Positions 47,623 to 56,774 of a stretch of 64,000 bases of DNA are shown here, one piece after another. The DNA lies in NCBI RefSeq assembly GCF_001645185.1, contig NZ_LXTQ01000020.1:186001-250000 (forward strand), written 5' to 3'. Under the pieces are notes generated by a model. It was given only the letters and a program-made list of their open reading frames with translations, made no database searches and had not been told where the DNA came from. How positions within the stretch are numbered: the stretch's first letter is position 1; each line of letters begins with the position of its first letter. The DNA comes from Methylobacillus sp. MM3 (GTDB taxonomy: Bacteria; Pseudomonadota; Gammaproteobacteria; Burkholderiales; Methylophilaceae). Position numbers and translations under genes: made by a program.

Positions 47623-48306
47623 ATGCTACGCTTGCTCGCCCTTGTCATGCTTTTCGTTGCCAACAGCGCCATTGCTGCGCCGCAGCAATTGACCGCGGTT
47701 TATCAGGCCACGCGCAACGGTCAACCGTTCGCCAACGTTACCGAAACCTTTACCCGCGATGGCGAGCGTTACAAGCTTGAAAGCATCACGCAAGGCATCG
47801 GCGTTTATGCGCTTTTCGGCAAGCGTCGCTTGTACAGCGAAGGCGAGGTGACAGCCGCAGGTCTTCGTCCGACACATTTCGAACAGCAACAGGGCGATCA
47901 GCCTAAAAAAGCCGTATCGGCAGATTTCGATTGGGCTGCCGCGACCCTGACGATGAAATACAAGGGCAAGACCAATAGCGCCCCGCTGGAAGCAGGCGCG
48001 CAGGATATCCTGAGCTTTGCCTATCAGTTCATGTTCAAGCCGCCGCAAGGCGATGAGGTCGTTATGCCGGTGACGACAGGTCGGAAAATGCGCGTTTACA
48101 GGTATCGTGTCGCGGAGCGTGATGTGGCGGTCGATAGCGAGGCGGGAAAGTACAAGGCGATCCACCTCGTCAATGCTGAACAGGACGATGACCAGAAGGA
48201 GCTTTGGCTGGGAGCCGAAGCGCACCATATCCCGGTGCGGATTAGCATGAAGGACGAAAACGGCGCCAAAATCGAGCAGACGCTGACCAGCCTGCATGTG
48301 GAGTAA
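47623..48306 (+). CDS. DUF3108 domain protein, exported (first of two)
   Basis: A signal peptide (about 1-18) leads into a DUF3108 beta domain of about 200 residues. Typical features are YKLESITQGIGVYALFGKR-type sequence after the N-terminus, GAQDILSFAYQFMF (about 125-138) and a C-terminal HHIPVRISMKDENG. The protein should be periplasmic, and its function is not known. AGGAGG lies ahead of the ATG. It overlaps the next DUF3108 gene by 11 bases. Confidence 0.85.
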   Translation: MLRLLALVMLFVANSAIAAPQQLTAVYQATRNGQPFANVTETFTRDGERYKLESITQGIGVYALFGKRRLYSEGEVTAAGLRPTHFEQQQGDQPKKAVSADFDWAAATLTMKYKGKTNSAPLEAGAQDILSFAYQFMFKPPQGDEVVMPVTTGRKMRVYRYRVAERDVAVDSEAGKYKAIHLVNAEQDDDQKELWLGAEAHHIPVRISMKDENGAKIEQTLTSLHVE

Positions 48307-49378
48307 ACGCATTTATCGCCCGTTATTCTGGGCGTTGCTGGTTTCGCTGCTGGTACATCTGGCGCTTATTGCTCGCGTATCCTGGTTCGAATGGGACAAG
48401 CCTGTAGACGTTCCTCTCATGGTCGCATTGGCTCCGCCGCTGCCGACCAAGACCCCGCTCCAGAAAACTGCGCTGCCGGCCGCCAGCAAGCCCGTCCCTG
48501 CTAAACCGGCGCCTACCGTTAAACCTAGGCCGCCGGAGCCACCGCCTCCATCCGAGCCGCTTTTTCCGATTGAACCGTCGGTTCCCGCTATGCAGCCGGT
48601 CGCCGAACTCCCTTCCCCAGTGCAGGAAGCGCCGGTTGCCGTCGTCCCCATGCCTGAGCGAGAAGAGCCGGCGCCCATCGCCATGAGCCCGGTCGAAGAA
48701 GAAAGCACCGGCCTGCTGCCACCTCCGGAAGAAGCGCAGCCTGCACTGCCGAGCCATGTCGAAATCGAATACCGGATTTTGCGCAAAGGGGATGTGGCCG
48801 GCGTGGAGCGGCATCGCTACTTATCCGGGGAAGATGGCCGGTATAGCCTCACCAGCATTGCCGAACCGAAAGGTCTTTTGGCGCTGGCGCTTTCGGACCT
48901 GACTCAGAAGAGTGAAGGCATTGTGACTTCGCAAGGGCTCAAGCCAGCGACTTTTGTCTATCGCTACGGCAAGAATCCCAATAAGGAGCAAAGGGCTACC
49001 TTCAATTGGGAAATGGGCAAGCTTTTGATGGAAACCGGTTCGCGCCGGCAGGAAGTGCCATTGACGGATGGTGCGCAGGATCTGATGAGTTTCATGTATC
49101 AGTTCATGTTCGTGCCGCCGCTACAGGAAATGCAGTTGGCCATTACCAATGGCAAGCGGCTGAAAACATACGCCTATGGATTCGATGGTGAAGAAATATT
49201 GCAAACCCCGTTCGGCGAGGTGCGCTGCCTGCATATCGGTAGAAGCAGCGGCGACGGCGAAGAAAAAACGGACCTGTGGCTCGCCGCAGATTATCATTAC
49301 CTCCCGGTAAAAATCAGCAAAACAGAAAAGGACGGCACGGTGCTGGAGCGCATTGCGACACGCCTGCAAGTGGAATAG
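48296..49378 (+). CDS. DUF3108 domain protein with TonB-like N-terminus (second of two)
   Basis: The 360-residue protein has an N-terminal inner-membrane helix (about 9-27), a Pro/Val/Glu-rich stretch (about 35-145, with PKPTVKP-like repeats) and a C-terminal DUF3108 domain containing GAQDLMSFMYQFMF. The layout recalls TonB or TolA, with a periplasm-spanning arm and a terminal domain. It is a paralogue of the gene just before it. The role is unknown; envelope function is inferred from layout only. Confidence 0.82.
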   Translation: MWSKRIYRPLFWALLVSLLVHLALIARVSWFEWDKPVDVPLMVALAPPLPTKTPLQKTALPAASKPVPAKPAPTVKPRPPEPPPPSEPLFPIEPSVPAMQPVAELPSPVQEAPVAVVPMPEREEPAPIAMSPVEEESTGLLPPPEEAQPALPSHVEIEYRILRKGDVAGVERHRYLSGEDGRYSLTSIAEPKGLLALALSDLTQKSEGIVTSQGLKPATFVYRYGKNPNKEQRATFNWEMGKLLMETGSRRQEVPLTDGAQDLMSFMYQFMFVPPLQEMQLAITNGKRLKTYAYGFDGEEILQTPFGEVRCLHIGRSSGDGEEKTDLWLAADYHYLPVKISKTEKDGTVLERIATRLQVE

Positions 49379-49380
49379 CC

Positions 49381-50646
49381 ATGACACAACAACTCCCCAA
49401 CGAAGCCTTGATGCGCCAGGCAGGCATGGCGCTGGCGACGGTACTCGGACCGCATGGCCCGGCCGACGCCAAACTGAGCGCTTATTTCCGCGAAAACCCC
49501 AAGCTGGGCGTCAAGGATCGTGCATTCATTGCCGAATCGGTATATCAGGTATTGCGCCGCAAACGGCTGCTCGAATATCTGGCAGACGGCGTCGATGCGC
49601 GTCGCTTGCTGCTGGCAGCCCAGTTGCGTTTGCAGGGCATCAGCCTGCGCGACCTCGGCCCCTTGCTCAACAAGCAGCAAACCGAATGGGCGCATGCGAT
49701 CAAGGCCAAATCCACGGAGAACCTGCCGCTGGCGATCCAGGCCGACCTTCCCGACTGGCTGTGGGAGCGGCTCGTCGCACAATACGGTGAGCAGGAAGCA
49801 CTCACTCTCGCGCGCAGCCTGCATCTGGCAGCGCCGCTCGATCTGCGCGTCAACGCTGTCAAGGCGACGCGCGAGGAAGTGCTGGAGCAATTTGCCAAGG
49901 ACAGGATAGAAGCCATGCCTACCTCCTTGTCGCCCTACGGTATCCGTCTGCAATCCAAGATCACCCTCAATCGCCAGCCGATGTTCATGGACGGCAAGAT
50001 CGAGGTGCAGGACGAAGGCAGCCAGTTGCTGGCGCAATTGGTCGCGCCGCGCCGCGGTGAAATGGTGGCGGATTTCTGCGCGGGGGCAGGCGGCAAGAGC
50101 TTGGCGCTGGGCGCATTGATGCGCAATACCGGTCGCCTTTATGCCTTCGACGTATCGGAAAAACGTTTGCACAATCTCGGACAGCGTCTCAAGCGTTCCG
50201 GCCTCTCCAATCTTCACAGTCAGGTGATCGCAAATGAACGCGACGCCAAGCTGAAGCGTTTGGCCGGCAAGTTCGACCGCGTTCTGGTCGATGCCCCATG
50301 CAGCGGTCTCGGCACGCTGCGCCGCAACCCCGATCTCAAATGGCGTCAGACGCCGCAGGATATCGAGGAGCTGACTGCCAAGCAGGCGTCCATTCTGCAA
50401 AGCGCTGCCAAGCTGGTGAAACCGGGCGGCCGTCTGGTGTACGCCACGTGCAGTTTGCTGCGTGAGGAAAACGAGGCTATCGCGGAGGCTTTCCTGGCGA
50501 ATCACCCCGACTTCGAACTCGCCAATGCCGCCGAAATTCTGGCCCAGCAGCAAGTCCCGCTGGACACCGGCGGCTACCTCAAACTGATGCCGCAGCAGCA
50601 CGGTACGGACGGTTTTTTCGCGGTGGCAATGACGCGCAAGAGCTGA
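49381..50646 (+). CDS. RsmB/NOP family RNA methyltransferase
   Basis: The 421 residues combine an N-terminal helical NusB-like part (about 1-150) with a class I methyltransferase domain. FCAGAGGKSLALG (about 236-248) binds AdoMet, DAPCSGLGTLRRNPD (about 304-318) holds the motif IV Cys, and TCSLLREENE (about 359-368) the catalytic motif VI Cys. This is the m5C chemistry of RsmB, but the rRNA target is not proved. The ATG at 49381 follows the DUF3108 stop by two bases. Confidence 0.88.
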   Translation: MTQQLPNEALMRQAGMALATVLGPHGPADAKLSAYFRENPKLGVKDRAFIAESVYQVLRRKRLLEYLADGVDARRLLLAAQLRLQGISLRDLGPLLNKQQTEWAHAIKAKSTENLPLAIQADLPDWLWERLVAQYGEQEALTLARSLHLAAPLDLRVNAVKATREEVLEQFAKDRIEAMPTSLSPYGIRLQSKITLNRQPMFMDGKIEVQDEGSQLLAQLVAPRRGEMVADFCAGAGGKSLALGALMRNTGRLYAFDVSEKRLHNLGQRLKRSGLSNLHSQVIANERDAKLKRLAGKFDRVLVDAPCSGLGTLRRNPDLKWRQTPQDIEELTAKQASILQSAAKLVKPGGRLVYATCSLLREENEAIAEAFLANHPDFELANAAEILAQQQVPLDTGGYLKLMPQQHGTDGFFAVAMTRKS

Positions 50647-50714
50647 TCGGAGGCGTCGAGCGGGCTATCTGCCCGGCTTGACGCTTAAAAACATTTGTAT
50701 GAATATACAGCTCC

Positions 50715-50736
50715 CCGGCGTGTTCATGCACGCCGG
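50715..50736. repeat. GC-rich inverted repeat in the 50647-50814 gap
   Basis: CCGGCGTG (50715-50722), a six-base loop and CACGCCGG (50729-50736) form an eight-base-pair arm hairpin 70 bases after the methyltransferase stop. It lacks a T run on either strand. The rest of this 168-base gap shows only AT-rich leader sequence. Confidence 0.5.
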
Positions 50737-50814
50737 AGAAAAACCTGAGCTTGTTGTTTTATTTGAAAAATCAGGATTCCTGTTTTATTTCTTAACGCTG
50801 AAAGATATTGCCTC

Positions 50815-51492
50815 ATGCAGAACCAACTGGATATCTTCGTCGCTTCCCTGAACGAATTCTGGGTTCAGATTGCGACATTTGTTCCCAAGCTCCTCGCCGT
50901 CATCATCATTCTCTTCATTGGCTGGGGAATCGCGCGGCTCGCGCGTGCCGGGGTACATCGGTTGCTGAGTTTTGCGCATTTCGACTCGATTGCGCAGAAA
51001 TCCGGTCTGGAGTCCTTCCTGCAACAAGGCAATGTGCAACTGACGTTGTCCGGCATCATCAGTGAAATCGTCTATTGGCTGGTTATTCTGATGTTCGTGA
51101 TCACCGGCGCCAACATGCTGGGATTGGCCGAAGTCTCAGGCATACTCGTTGGCCTCGCCGGATACCTGCCGCACATCATCATCGCGATCCTGGTGCTGAT
51201 CTTCGGCACCTTGCTTGCGCGCTTCATCAATCGCCTGGTGTTTGCCTGGCTGCACAGCATCAAGTTCGAAGGTGCGCTGGCCGTCAGTACTTCAAGCGAG
51301 TATCTGGTCCAGGTCTTCGTGCTTTTCGTTGCGCTTGAGCAATTGAATATCGGTACCCAGTTGCTGACAGCCTTGTTCGTGATCGTCGTTGGCGCGGTAT
51401 TCCTTGCGCTGGCTATTGCCTTTGGTCTCGGCGGCAAGGAATGGGCCGCCAAGGTCATTGAGAGCATTCAGGAAAACGCGAAAAAGAAATGA
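50815..51492 (+). CDS. Small-conductance channel-like membrane protein (CmpX/TM-helix family)
   Basis: The 225-residue protein has four or five membrane helices (about 22-45, 82-105, 113-140, 165-180 and 188-210), with GWGIARLARAGVHRLLSFAHFD-type sequence after the first. It resembles the conserved TM-helix repeat family related to MscS first helices, such as CmpX, but lacks an MscS beta domain. Channel activity is therefore uncertain. A MarR gene follows six bases later. Confidence 0.75.
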   Translation: MQNQLDIFVASLNEFWVQIATFVPKLLAVIIILFIGWGIARLARAGVHRLLSFAHFDSIAQKSGLESFLQQGNVQLTLSGIISEIVYWLVILMFVITGANMLGLAEVSGILVGLAGYLPHIIIAILVLIFGTLLARFINRLVFAWLHSIKFEGALAVSTSSEYLVQVFVLFVALEQLNIGTQLLTALFVIVVGAVFLALAIAFGLGGKEWAAKVIESIQENAKKK

Positions 51493-51498
51493 GCTCAG

Positions 51499-52014
51499 GT
51501 GCGTATCGTCCGGACTTCTTCACATAATCCCCCGCCTGCCGACCCCGGCGGGGTCTCCGATCCTGTCGCGGTACTCAAACTGTTTCGCGTCATCTTTCAG
51601 TCGGTCAATCGCCATTCGCACGAAGTCGAGCGCAAAGCCGGCATAGGCGGTGCGCAATTGTGGGCGCTTGCAGAAATTTCCGGGCGGCCCCGCATCACCG
51701 TTACCGAGCTGGCCAAGGCGATGTCCATTCATCAATCCACCGCCAGCAATCTGCTGGAAAAGCTGGAAAGCCAGAATTACATCGCCCGCAATCGCAGCGA
51801 TGAAGACAGGCGCGTGGTCTTGTTGACCCTGACGCCGCAGGGCGAGGAAGTGCTGAACAAGGCGCCGTTGCCGTATCGCGGCGTATTGAGCGATGCGCTG
51901 CTGAAACTGGATGCAGCCGGTCTGGCGATGTTGCAGGGAAGCCTCGAACAACTGGTTGCTCAGCTCGAATACAAGCAGCTCAAGGGCGCTTTCGAGCCTT
52001 TGGGAAAAATGTGA
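51499..52014 (+). CDS. MarR family transcriptional regulator
   Basis: The 171 residues contain a winged helix-turn-helix with ISGRPRITVTELAKAMSIHQ (about 55-74) and the wing NRSDEDRRVVLLTLTPQGEE, cut here as SDEDRRVVLLTLTPQG. The start is GTG at 51499, and the first 25 residues are Pro-rich and poorly conserved, so a later start is possible. It may regulate the adjacent symporter or channel genes. No operator is identified. Confidence 0.85.
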   Translation: MRIVRTSSHNPPPADPGGVSDPVAVLKLFRVIFQSVNRHSHEVERKAGIGGAQLWALAEISGRPRITVTELAKAMSIHQSTASNLLEKLESQNYIARNRSDEDRRVVLLTLTPQGEEVLNKAPLPYRGVLSDALLKLDAAGLAMLQGSLEQLVAQLEYKQLKGAFEPLGKM

Positions 52015-52030
52015 GCGATTCCATCTCCTG

Positions 52031-53272
52031 ATGAGGTTTCCTTCCCTCAATACACAAATCCTGCTGGGCGCCATGGGCGGCGTGGCCGCAGGGCTTGCGC
52101 TGTCGGCCGCGGGCAAGAATGCGCCCGTCACGCAGCACAGCCTGTATGCGGCCGGCCTGGTCGGCAACCTGTTCATCGATTTGCTGAAAATGGTGCTAAT
52201 CCCACTGGTGTTCACTTCCATCGCGGTCGGCGTCGCCAATCTGCGCGCGCATAGCCAGATGCATCGGGTATGGGTCGCGACGTTGGGGTTTTTCGCACTG
52301 TCGATGTCGATCGCCATCGTGCTCGGTCTCGGAGCCGCCAACCTGTTCGAGCCCGGCCGCGGAATGCATCTCGAAATGTTCCGCGAGGCGATACAGGGAT
52401 ATGAGGCGAAGCAATTGCCGCTGCCGGAGTTCTTCGCCCAATTCCTGCACGGGTTGTTCATGAATCCGGTCACCGCGCTAGCCGAGGGTCATGTGCTGGC
52501 GGTGGTGGTATTCGGATTGATCCTCGGCATTGCGCTGGTGGTTGGCGGCGAGCGCTACCGCAATGTGCTGCAGTTTCTGCAGGAGCTGCTGGACCTGTCG
52601 CTGATGCTGGTGGGCTGGATCATGCGCCTGGCGCCGTTCGGCATCATGGCCCTGCTGATACGGCTGGTGGCAACCCAGGATGTAACACTGCTAGCCACGC
52701 TGGGAAAATTCATCATGGTAGTGCTCGGCACCACGCTGCTGCATGGCGTGGTGGTCTTGCCGCTATTGCTGTATCTGGTGGCCGGAGTGACGCCGCTGCG
52801 TTTTTTCCGCGGCTCGCGCGAAGCGCTGGTGACTGCGTTTGCCACCAGTTCCAGTTCGGCGACATTGCCGGTTTCGTTGCGCTGCGCGGAGCAGAACCTG
52901 CACGTGAAGCGCGATATCGCTTCTTTCGTCATTCCGCTGGGCGCGACCGTCAATATGGACGGCACGGCACTGTACGAGGCTGCTGCCGCGTTGTTTATCG
53001 CCAATCTGGCGGGAATCGAGTTGAGCGGCGTACAGCAATTGGTCGTTTTTTTCACGGCAATGATTGCCGCGATGGGCGCACCGGGTATTCCCAGTGCGGG
53101 AATGGTGACGATGGTGATGGTGTTGCAATCGGTCGGGCTGCCGGTCGAAGCCATCGCGATCCTGCTGCCGATCGACCGTCTGTTGGATGCCTTCCGCACT
53201 GCCGTCAATGTCGAGGACGACATGATCGGAAGTATGATCGTGCAGAAGCTGGTGCGCGAACCGGCCGGCTAG
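52031..53272 (+). CDS. Dicarboxylate/amino acid:cation symporter
   Basis: This DAACS-family secondary transporter has 413 residues and about eight membrane helices with two re-entrant loops. The serine-rich TSSSSATLPVSLRCAE (about 273-288) and NMDGTALYEA (about 311-320) form the substrate and sodium sites. GltP, DctA and GltT share these motifs, so glutamate, aspartate or C4-dicarboxylate are all possible. The ATG at 52031 comes 16 bases after the MarR stop. Confidence 0.88.
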   Translation: MRFPSLNTQILLGAMGGVAAGLALSAAGKNAPVTQHSLYAAGLVGNLFIDLLKMVLIPLVFTSIAVGVANLRAHSQMHRVWVATLGFFALSMSIAIVLGLGAANLFEPGRGMHLEMFREAIQGYEAKQLPLPEFFAQFLHGLFMNPVTALAEGHVLAVVVFGLILGIALVVGGERYRNVLQFLQELLDLSLMLVGWIMRLAPFGIMALLIRLVATQDVTLLATLGKFIMVVLGTTLLHGVVVLPLLLYLVAGVTPLRFFRGSREALVTAFATSSSSATLPVSLRCAEQNLHVKRDIASFVIPLGATVNMDGTALYEAAAALFIANLAGIELSGVQQLVVFFTAMIAAMGAPGIPSAGMVTMVMVLQSVGLPVEAIAILLPIDRLLDAFRTAVNVEDDMIGSMIVQKLVREPAG

Positions 53273-53700
53273 TCCTGCTGGCGCAATCGTGCGCGCAACG
53301 CCTCGGCGATTTCTATGCGCAGGCGTTCGGCAATGTTCTGCTGCATGCGGGCTGCTTCCTCGGCGACAATGATGTCCAGGTTTTCCAGCATCAGCGGCAT
53401 CAGGGCATCGATGACGGCGTCCGCCAGTTCCTCCCCAGTACCGGGTTGCGCGGGCGGGACGGTGCCTTCGTAGATTTCCGTCAATACCGGGATTTCCGTG
53501 GGTTCATCAAGGATCACGAAGGGTGTGCCGCTGTCCGCGGGAGCGGAAAATGAATCAGGTGCCGCCTCGTCTCTTGCCGTCTCGGGCAAAGGTTCGGGCG
53601 CGGCTCCTGCCGTATCTCCCGCCTGGCCGCGTTTCATGAGGGCATCCAGGCGGCTCAGCACCTGCTCGAATTGCTGGTTAGGACCCGATTCGTCAGCCAC
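53269..53700 (-). CDS. Hypothetical protein, Pro/Glu-rich with helical C-terminus
   Basis: The 143 residues have a short helix (FEQVLSRLDALMKRG), a low-complexity Ala/Pro/Glu stretch (about 30-90) and an amphipathic C-terminal helix (EEAARMQQNIAERLRIEI). There is no signal peptide or known domain. It overlaps the holC stop by one base and the convergent symporter by four. The coupling to holC suggests a replication- or PepA-linked gene, but that is only inference. Confidence 0.65.
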   Translation of the reverse strand: MADESGPNQQFEQVLSRLDALMKRGQAGDTAGAAPEPLPETARDEAAPDSFSAPADSGTPFVILDEPTEIPVLTEIYEGTVPPAQPGTGEELADAVIDALMPLMLENLDIIVAEEAARMQQNIAERLRIEIAEALRARLRQQD

Positions 53701-54122
53701 TATTGACCTGCCACGTCGTAAGATTCGATTTCGTAGCCGCGCTCACGGTAAAAGCGGAAGCGCGTGCGCGCCGTGCTTCGATCGTCCTCTTCCAGTCCGA
53801 CCACCTCAATCAATTCCCGGAAACGGCTGAAGAACGGAGGATGTTCCGGGGTCAGGTTGATCAGGATATCGTCATGTAGCAGATTCTGGCCCTGCCAATC
53901 GATGACGATGGGCGTTTCGGCGCCGAGAGGATGATTGCTGCGGCAATGCGGCAGAAAGCCGGTGGGTGGATGCGACCACAGGGCGGATTCGAGCATCGAT
54001 GCCGCATCGGCGTCCGTCGTAAAGATGAATAGTCGCCGCCGTTCTTTCAATGCATCGGTCGCGAGTTCCGTCACCTGCCGGAACTTGTCCGTGACATTGA
54101 AGTAGAAATCGATGCGCGTCAT
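53700..54122 (-). CDS. holC: DNA polymerase III chi subunit
   Basis: HolC links the clamp loader, through psi, to SSB. The 140 residues have the chi fold: MTRIDFYFNVTDKFRQV at the start, LWSHPPTGFLPH (about 49-60), and VIDWQGQNLLHDDILINL, split here as PIVIDWQ and DDILINLT, then FSRFRELIEVV. It lies seven bases after pepA, the same pepA-holC order as in many proteobacteria. Confidence 0.93.
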   Translation of the reverse strand: MTRIDFYFNVTDKFRQVTELATDALKERRRLFIFTTDADAASMLESALWSHPPTGFLPHCRSNHPLGAETPIVIDWQGQNLLHDDILINLTPEHPPFFSRFRELIEVVGLEEDDRSTARTRFRFYRERGYEIESYDVAGQ

Positions 54123-54129
54123 CGGCTGT

Positions 54130-55623
54130 TTAGCGCTCGCCGCTACGCTGCATCAGGAAATGTGTCAGCAGCGGAACGGGGCGGCCTGTCGCGCCCCTGT
54201 CCTTGCCCGACTTCCAGGCGGTGCCGGCGATATCCAGATGTGCCCAGTCGAATTTCTTGGCGAAGCGGGAAAGGAAGCATGCGGCGGTGATGCTTCCGCC
54301 CGCGCGGCCGCCGATATTGCCCATGTCGGCGAAATTGCTCTTCAGCTGATCCTGGTAGTCGTCCCAGGTCGGCATCGGCCAGACGCGATCAAAAGCGTCT
54401 TCGCCGGCATTGTGCAGTTCCTTGATGAGATTGTCGGAGTTGCCGAACAGACCGCTTGCATGATGGCCGAGGGCAATCACGCAGGCGCCGGTCAGAGTGG
54501 CGATGTCCACAACGGCTTCGGGTTCGAAGCGCTCGGTATAGGTGAGTGCGTCGCACAGGATCAGGCGGCCTTCGGCATCGGTGTTCAGGATTTCAATGGT
54601 CTGGCCGGACATGCTGGTGACGATGTCGCCCGGCTTGTTGGCATTGCCGTCCGGCAGGTTTTCGCATGTCGGGATGACGCCGACCGCGTTGATCGGCAGG
54701 TTCATCTCGGCGATGGCCTTGAACGTGCCGAGCACGCTGGCCGCGCCGCACATGTCGTATTTCATTTCGTCCATGTCGCCCGCCGGTTTCAGCGAAATGC
54801 CGCCGGCGTCGAAGGTGATGCCCTTGCCGACCAGCGCCACGGGCTTCTGGTCAGTCTCACCCTTGTTGTAATGCAGGACAATGAGCTTGGGAGGCTGGCG
54901 GCTGCCCTTGGCAACGCTGAGGAAAGAACCCATGCCAAGTTTTTCCATATCTGCTTTTTCAAGGACTTCGACCTTGAAGCCGTAATGATTGCCCAATTCG
55001 GCGGCTTGTTCGGCCAGGTAGGACGGAGTGCAGATATTGCCGGGCAGATTGCCCAGATCCTTGGCGAGACGGATGCCGGAGGCGATGGCGAGACCGCGCT
55101 GGAGAGCCACATCGCCTTTTTTCAGGTCGTTGCGTTGCGGAACATTGATGATCAGCTTGTAGACGCCGCGACGTTCTTCGTCTTTTTTGCATTGCGGATG
55201 GGCGAACCGATAAATCGAATCCATGGTCAGTTCGATCATCTGTTCGATCTTCCAGCCGATATCGCGTTTCTTGATCGGCAATTCGGCGAGGAAACTGGCG
55301 GCATCGTTGGCGCCGTGATTGTCGAGGGCCTTGACGGAAGCAGCAACGGCACGGCGGTATTCACGCTCGCGGAATTCGCGCTCCTTGCCGAGACCGATCA
55401 GCAATACACGGTCGCATAGCGTGCCGGGGACATTGTGCAGCAACAGGCTGCTGCCCAGCTTGCCCTCCATGTCGCCGCGGCGCAGGATGCTGCCCAGATA
55501 GCCGTCGGAAGCACGGTCGATGGCGGCGGCGGCGGCGGATAGCTTGCGCGATTCGTACACGCCGACGATGACGCAGGCGTTACGCTGTTTCTCCGGGTTG
55601 CCGTTTTTTATGCTAAATTCCAT
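54130..55623 (-). CDS. pepA: Leucyl aminopeptidase (cytosol aminopeptidase)
   Basis: PepA is an M17 metallo-exopeptidase that in some bacteria also binds DNA. The 497 residues show GKGITFDAGGISLKP (about 262-276) with metal Lys and Asp, the motif KYDMCGAASV and NTDAEGRL (about 344-351). The ATG at 55623 (MEFSIKNGNPEK) is chosen over one 16 codons earlier that would extend into the promoter shared with lptF. Confidence 0.95.
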   Translation of the reverse strand: MEFSIKNGNPEKQRNACVIVGVYESRKLSAAAAAIDRASDGYLGSILRRGDMEGKLGSSLLLHNVPGTLCDRVLLIGLGKEREFREREYRRAVAASVKALDNHGANDAASFLAELPIKKRDIGWKIEQMIELTMDSIYRFAHPQCKKDEERRGVYKLIINVPQRNDLKKGDVALQRGLAIASGIRLAKDLGNLPGNICTPSYLAEQAAELGNHYGFKVEVLEKADMEKLGMGSFLSVAKGSRQPPKLIVLHYNKGETDQKPVALVGKGITFDAGGISLKPAGDMDEMKYDMCGAASVLGTFKAIAEMNLPINAVGVIPTCENLPDGNANKPGDIVTSMSGQTIEILNTDAEGRLILCDALTYTERFEPEAVVDIATLTGACVIALGHHASGLFGNSDNLIKELHNAGEDAFDRVWPMPTWDDYQDQLKSNFADMGNIGGRAGGSITAACFLSRFAKKFDWAHLDIAGTAWKSGKDRGATGRPVPLLTHFLMQRSGER

Positions 55624-55688
55624 TGCTGAAGCCCTTTCCGTAAAATTTATCCGATTATCCAACGTTTCCACGCGAATTCAAACCCGGG

Positions 55689-56774
55689 ATGATATTTAGA
55701 CGATCCTTGACGCAGGAGCTCTACTCCACCGCGCTCGCCACGTTCATGACGCTGGTGGGGATCGTGCTTGCCCAGCGCGTCGCCCATTATTTGGGCATTG
55801 CAGCGCGCGGAAACCTTGCCAGTGACGCCATCAACGCGCTTCTGGGCTTCAGTCTGCTCAAGTATCTTCCATTATTGCTGACATTGACGCTTTTTCTTAG
55901 CGTGCTGCTGACTCTGACACGCTGGCATCGAGACAGTGAAATGGTGGTGTGGTTCACTTCGGGCCTCGGGCTTGCTGCATGGGTGCGCCCGGCGTTGTGG
56001 TTTGCCTTGCCGCTGATTATCGTGATCGGCATCCTCAGTTTGTTTGTCTCGCCATGGGCGACAGGCCAGGGGCAGGCGTTCGCCGACCAACTCAAGGCGC
56101 GCGACGAACTGGCCGCAATTTCGCCCGGCGTATTCAAGGAGTCGCGAAATGCCGACCGCGTGTATTTCGTCGAAAGCTTTGACGAGTTGGGCAATACGGT
56201 GAAAAACGTGTTCGTGCAATCGATACAGCACCAGAAGCTGGGCATCATTGTCGCGCAGAAAGGTTTTCGCGAAACGGCTGAAAACGGCGATAACTTCCTG
56301 GTGATGCAGAATGGCCGACGTTATGAGGGCAAGCCGAATACGCCGGAATTTTCGATAACCGAGTTCGAACGCTACGCGATCCGTATCGAGTCGGCCGAGG
56401 TGCAGGAACGGCCGCCCAGCACCCAGACGCGTTCCAGCGAGGACTTGCTGCGCGAACGTTCCAAAGAAAGCAGCGCAGAATTCCAGTGGCGCCTGGCGAC
56501 GCCGATTTCCGCATTCCTGCTCGTTTTACTGGCGATTCCGATGAGCTTCGTCGATCCGCGCGCAGGACGTTCGGCCAACATGATCATGGCGCTGCTGGTG
56601 TACGTGATATATAACAATCTGCTCAGCATCAGCCAGGCATGGGTACAGCAGGACAAGATTCACCCTGCCATCGGACTGTGGCCGGTGCACGGAATCGTGC
56701 TTGCGTTGATCGTTTATCTATTTTATCGACGGCTGTTCCTGCTGCCGCTGATTCCCAATCTGTTCCGTAAATGA
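55689..56774 (+). CDS. lptF: LPS export permease LptF
   Basis: LptF with LptG and LptB2 pulls LPS from the inner membrane. The 361 residues have six membrane helices in two groups of three (about 12-120 and 275-355), separated by a periplasmic beta-jellyroll with ISPGVFKESRNADRVYF (about 142-158). The start lies 65 bases from divergent pepA. It overlaps lptG by an ATGA. Confidence 0.93.
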   Translation: MIFRRSLTQELYSTALATFMTLVGIVLAQRVAHYLGIAARGNLASDAINALLGFSLLKYLPLLLTLTLFLSVLLTLTRWHRDSEMVVWFTSGLGLAAWVRPALWFALPLIIVIGILSLFVSPWATGQGQAFADQLKARDELAAISPGVFKESRNADRVYFVESFDELGNTVKNVFVQSIQHQKLGIIVAQKGFRETAENGDNFLVMQNGRRYEGKPNTPEFSITEFERYAIRIESAEVQERPPSTQTRSSEDLLRERSKESSAEFQWRLATPISAFLLVLLAIPMSFVDPRAGRSANMIMALLVYVIYNNLLSISQAWVQQDKIHPAIGLWPVHGIVLALIVYLFYRRLFLLPLIPNLFRK

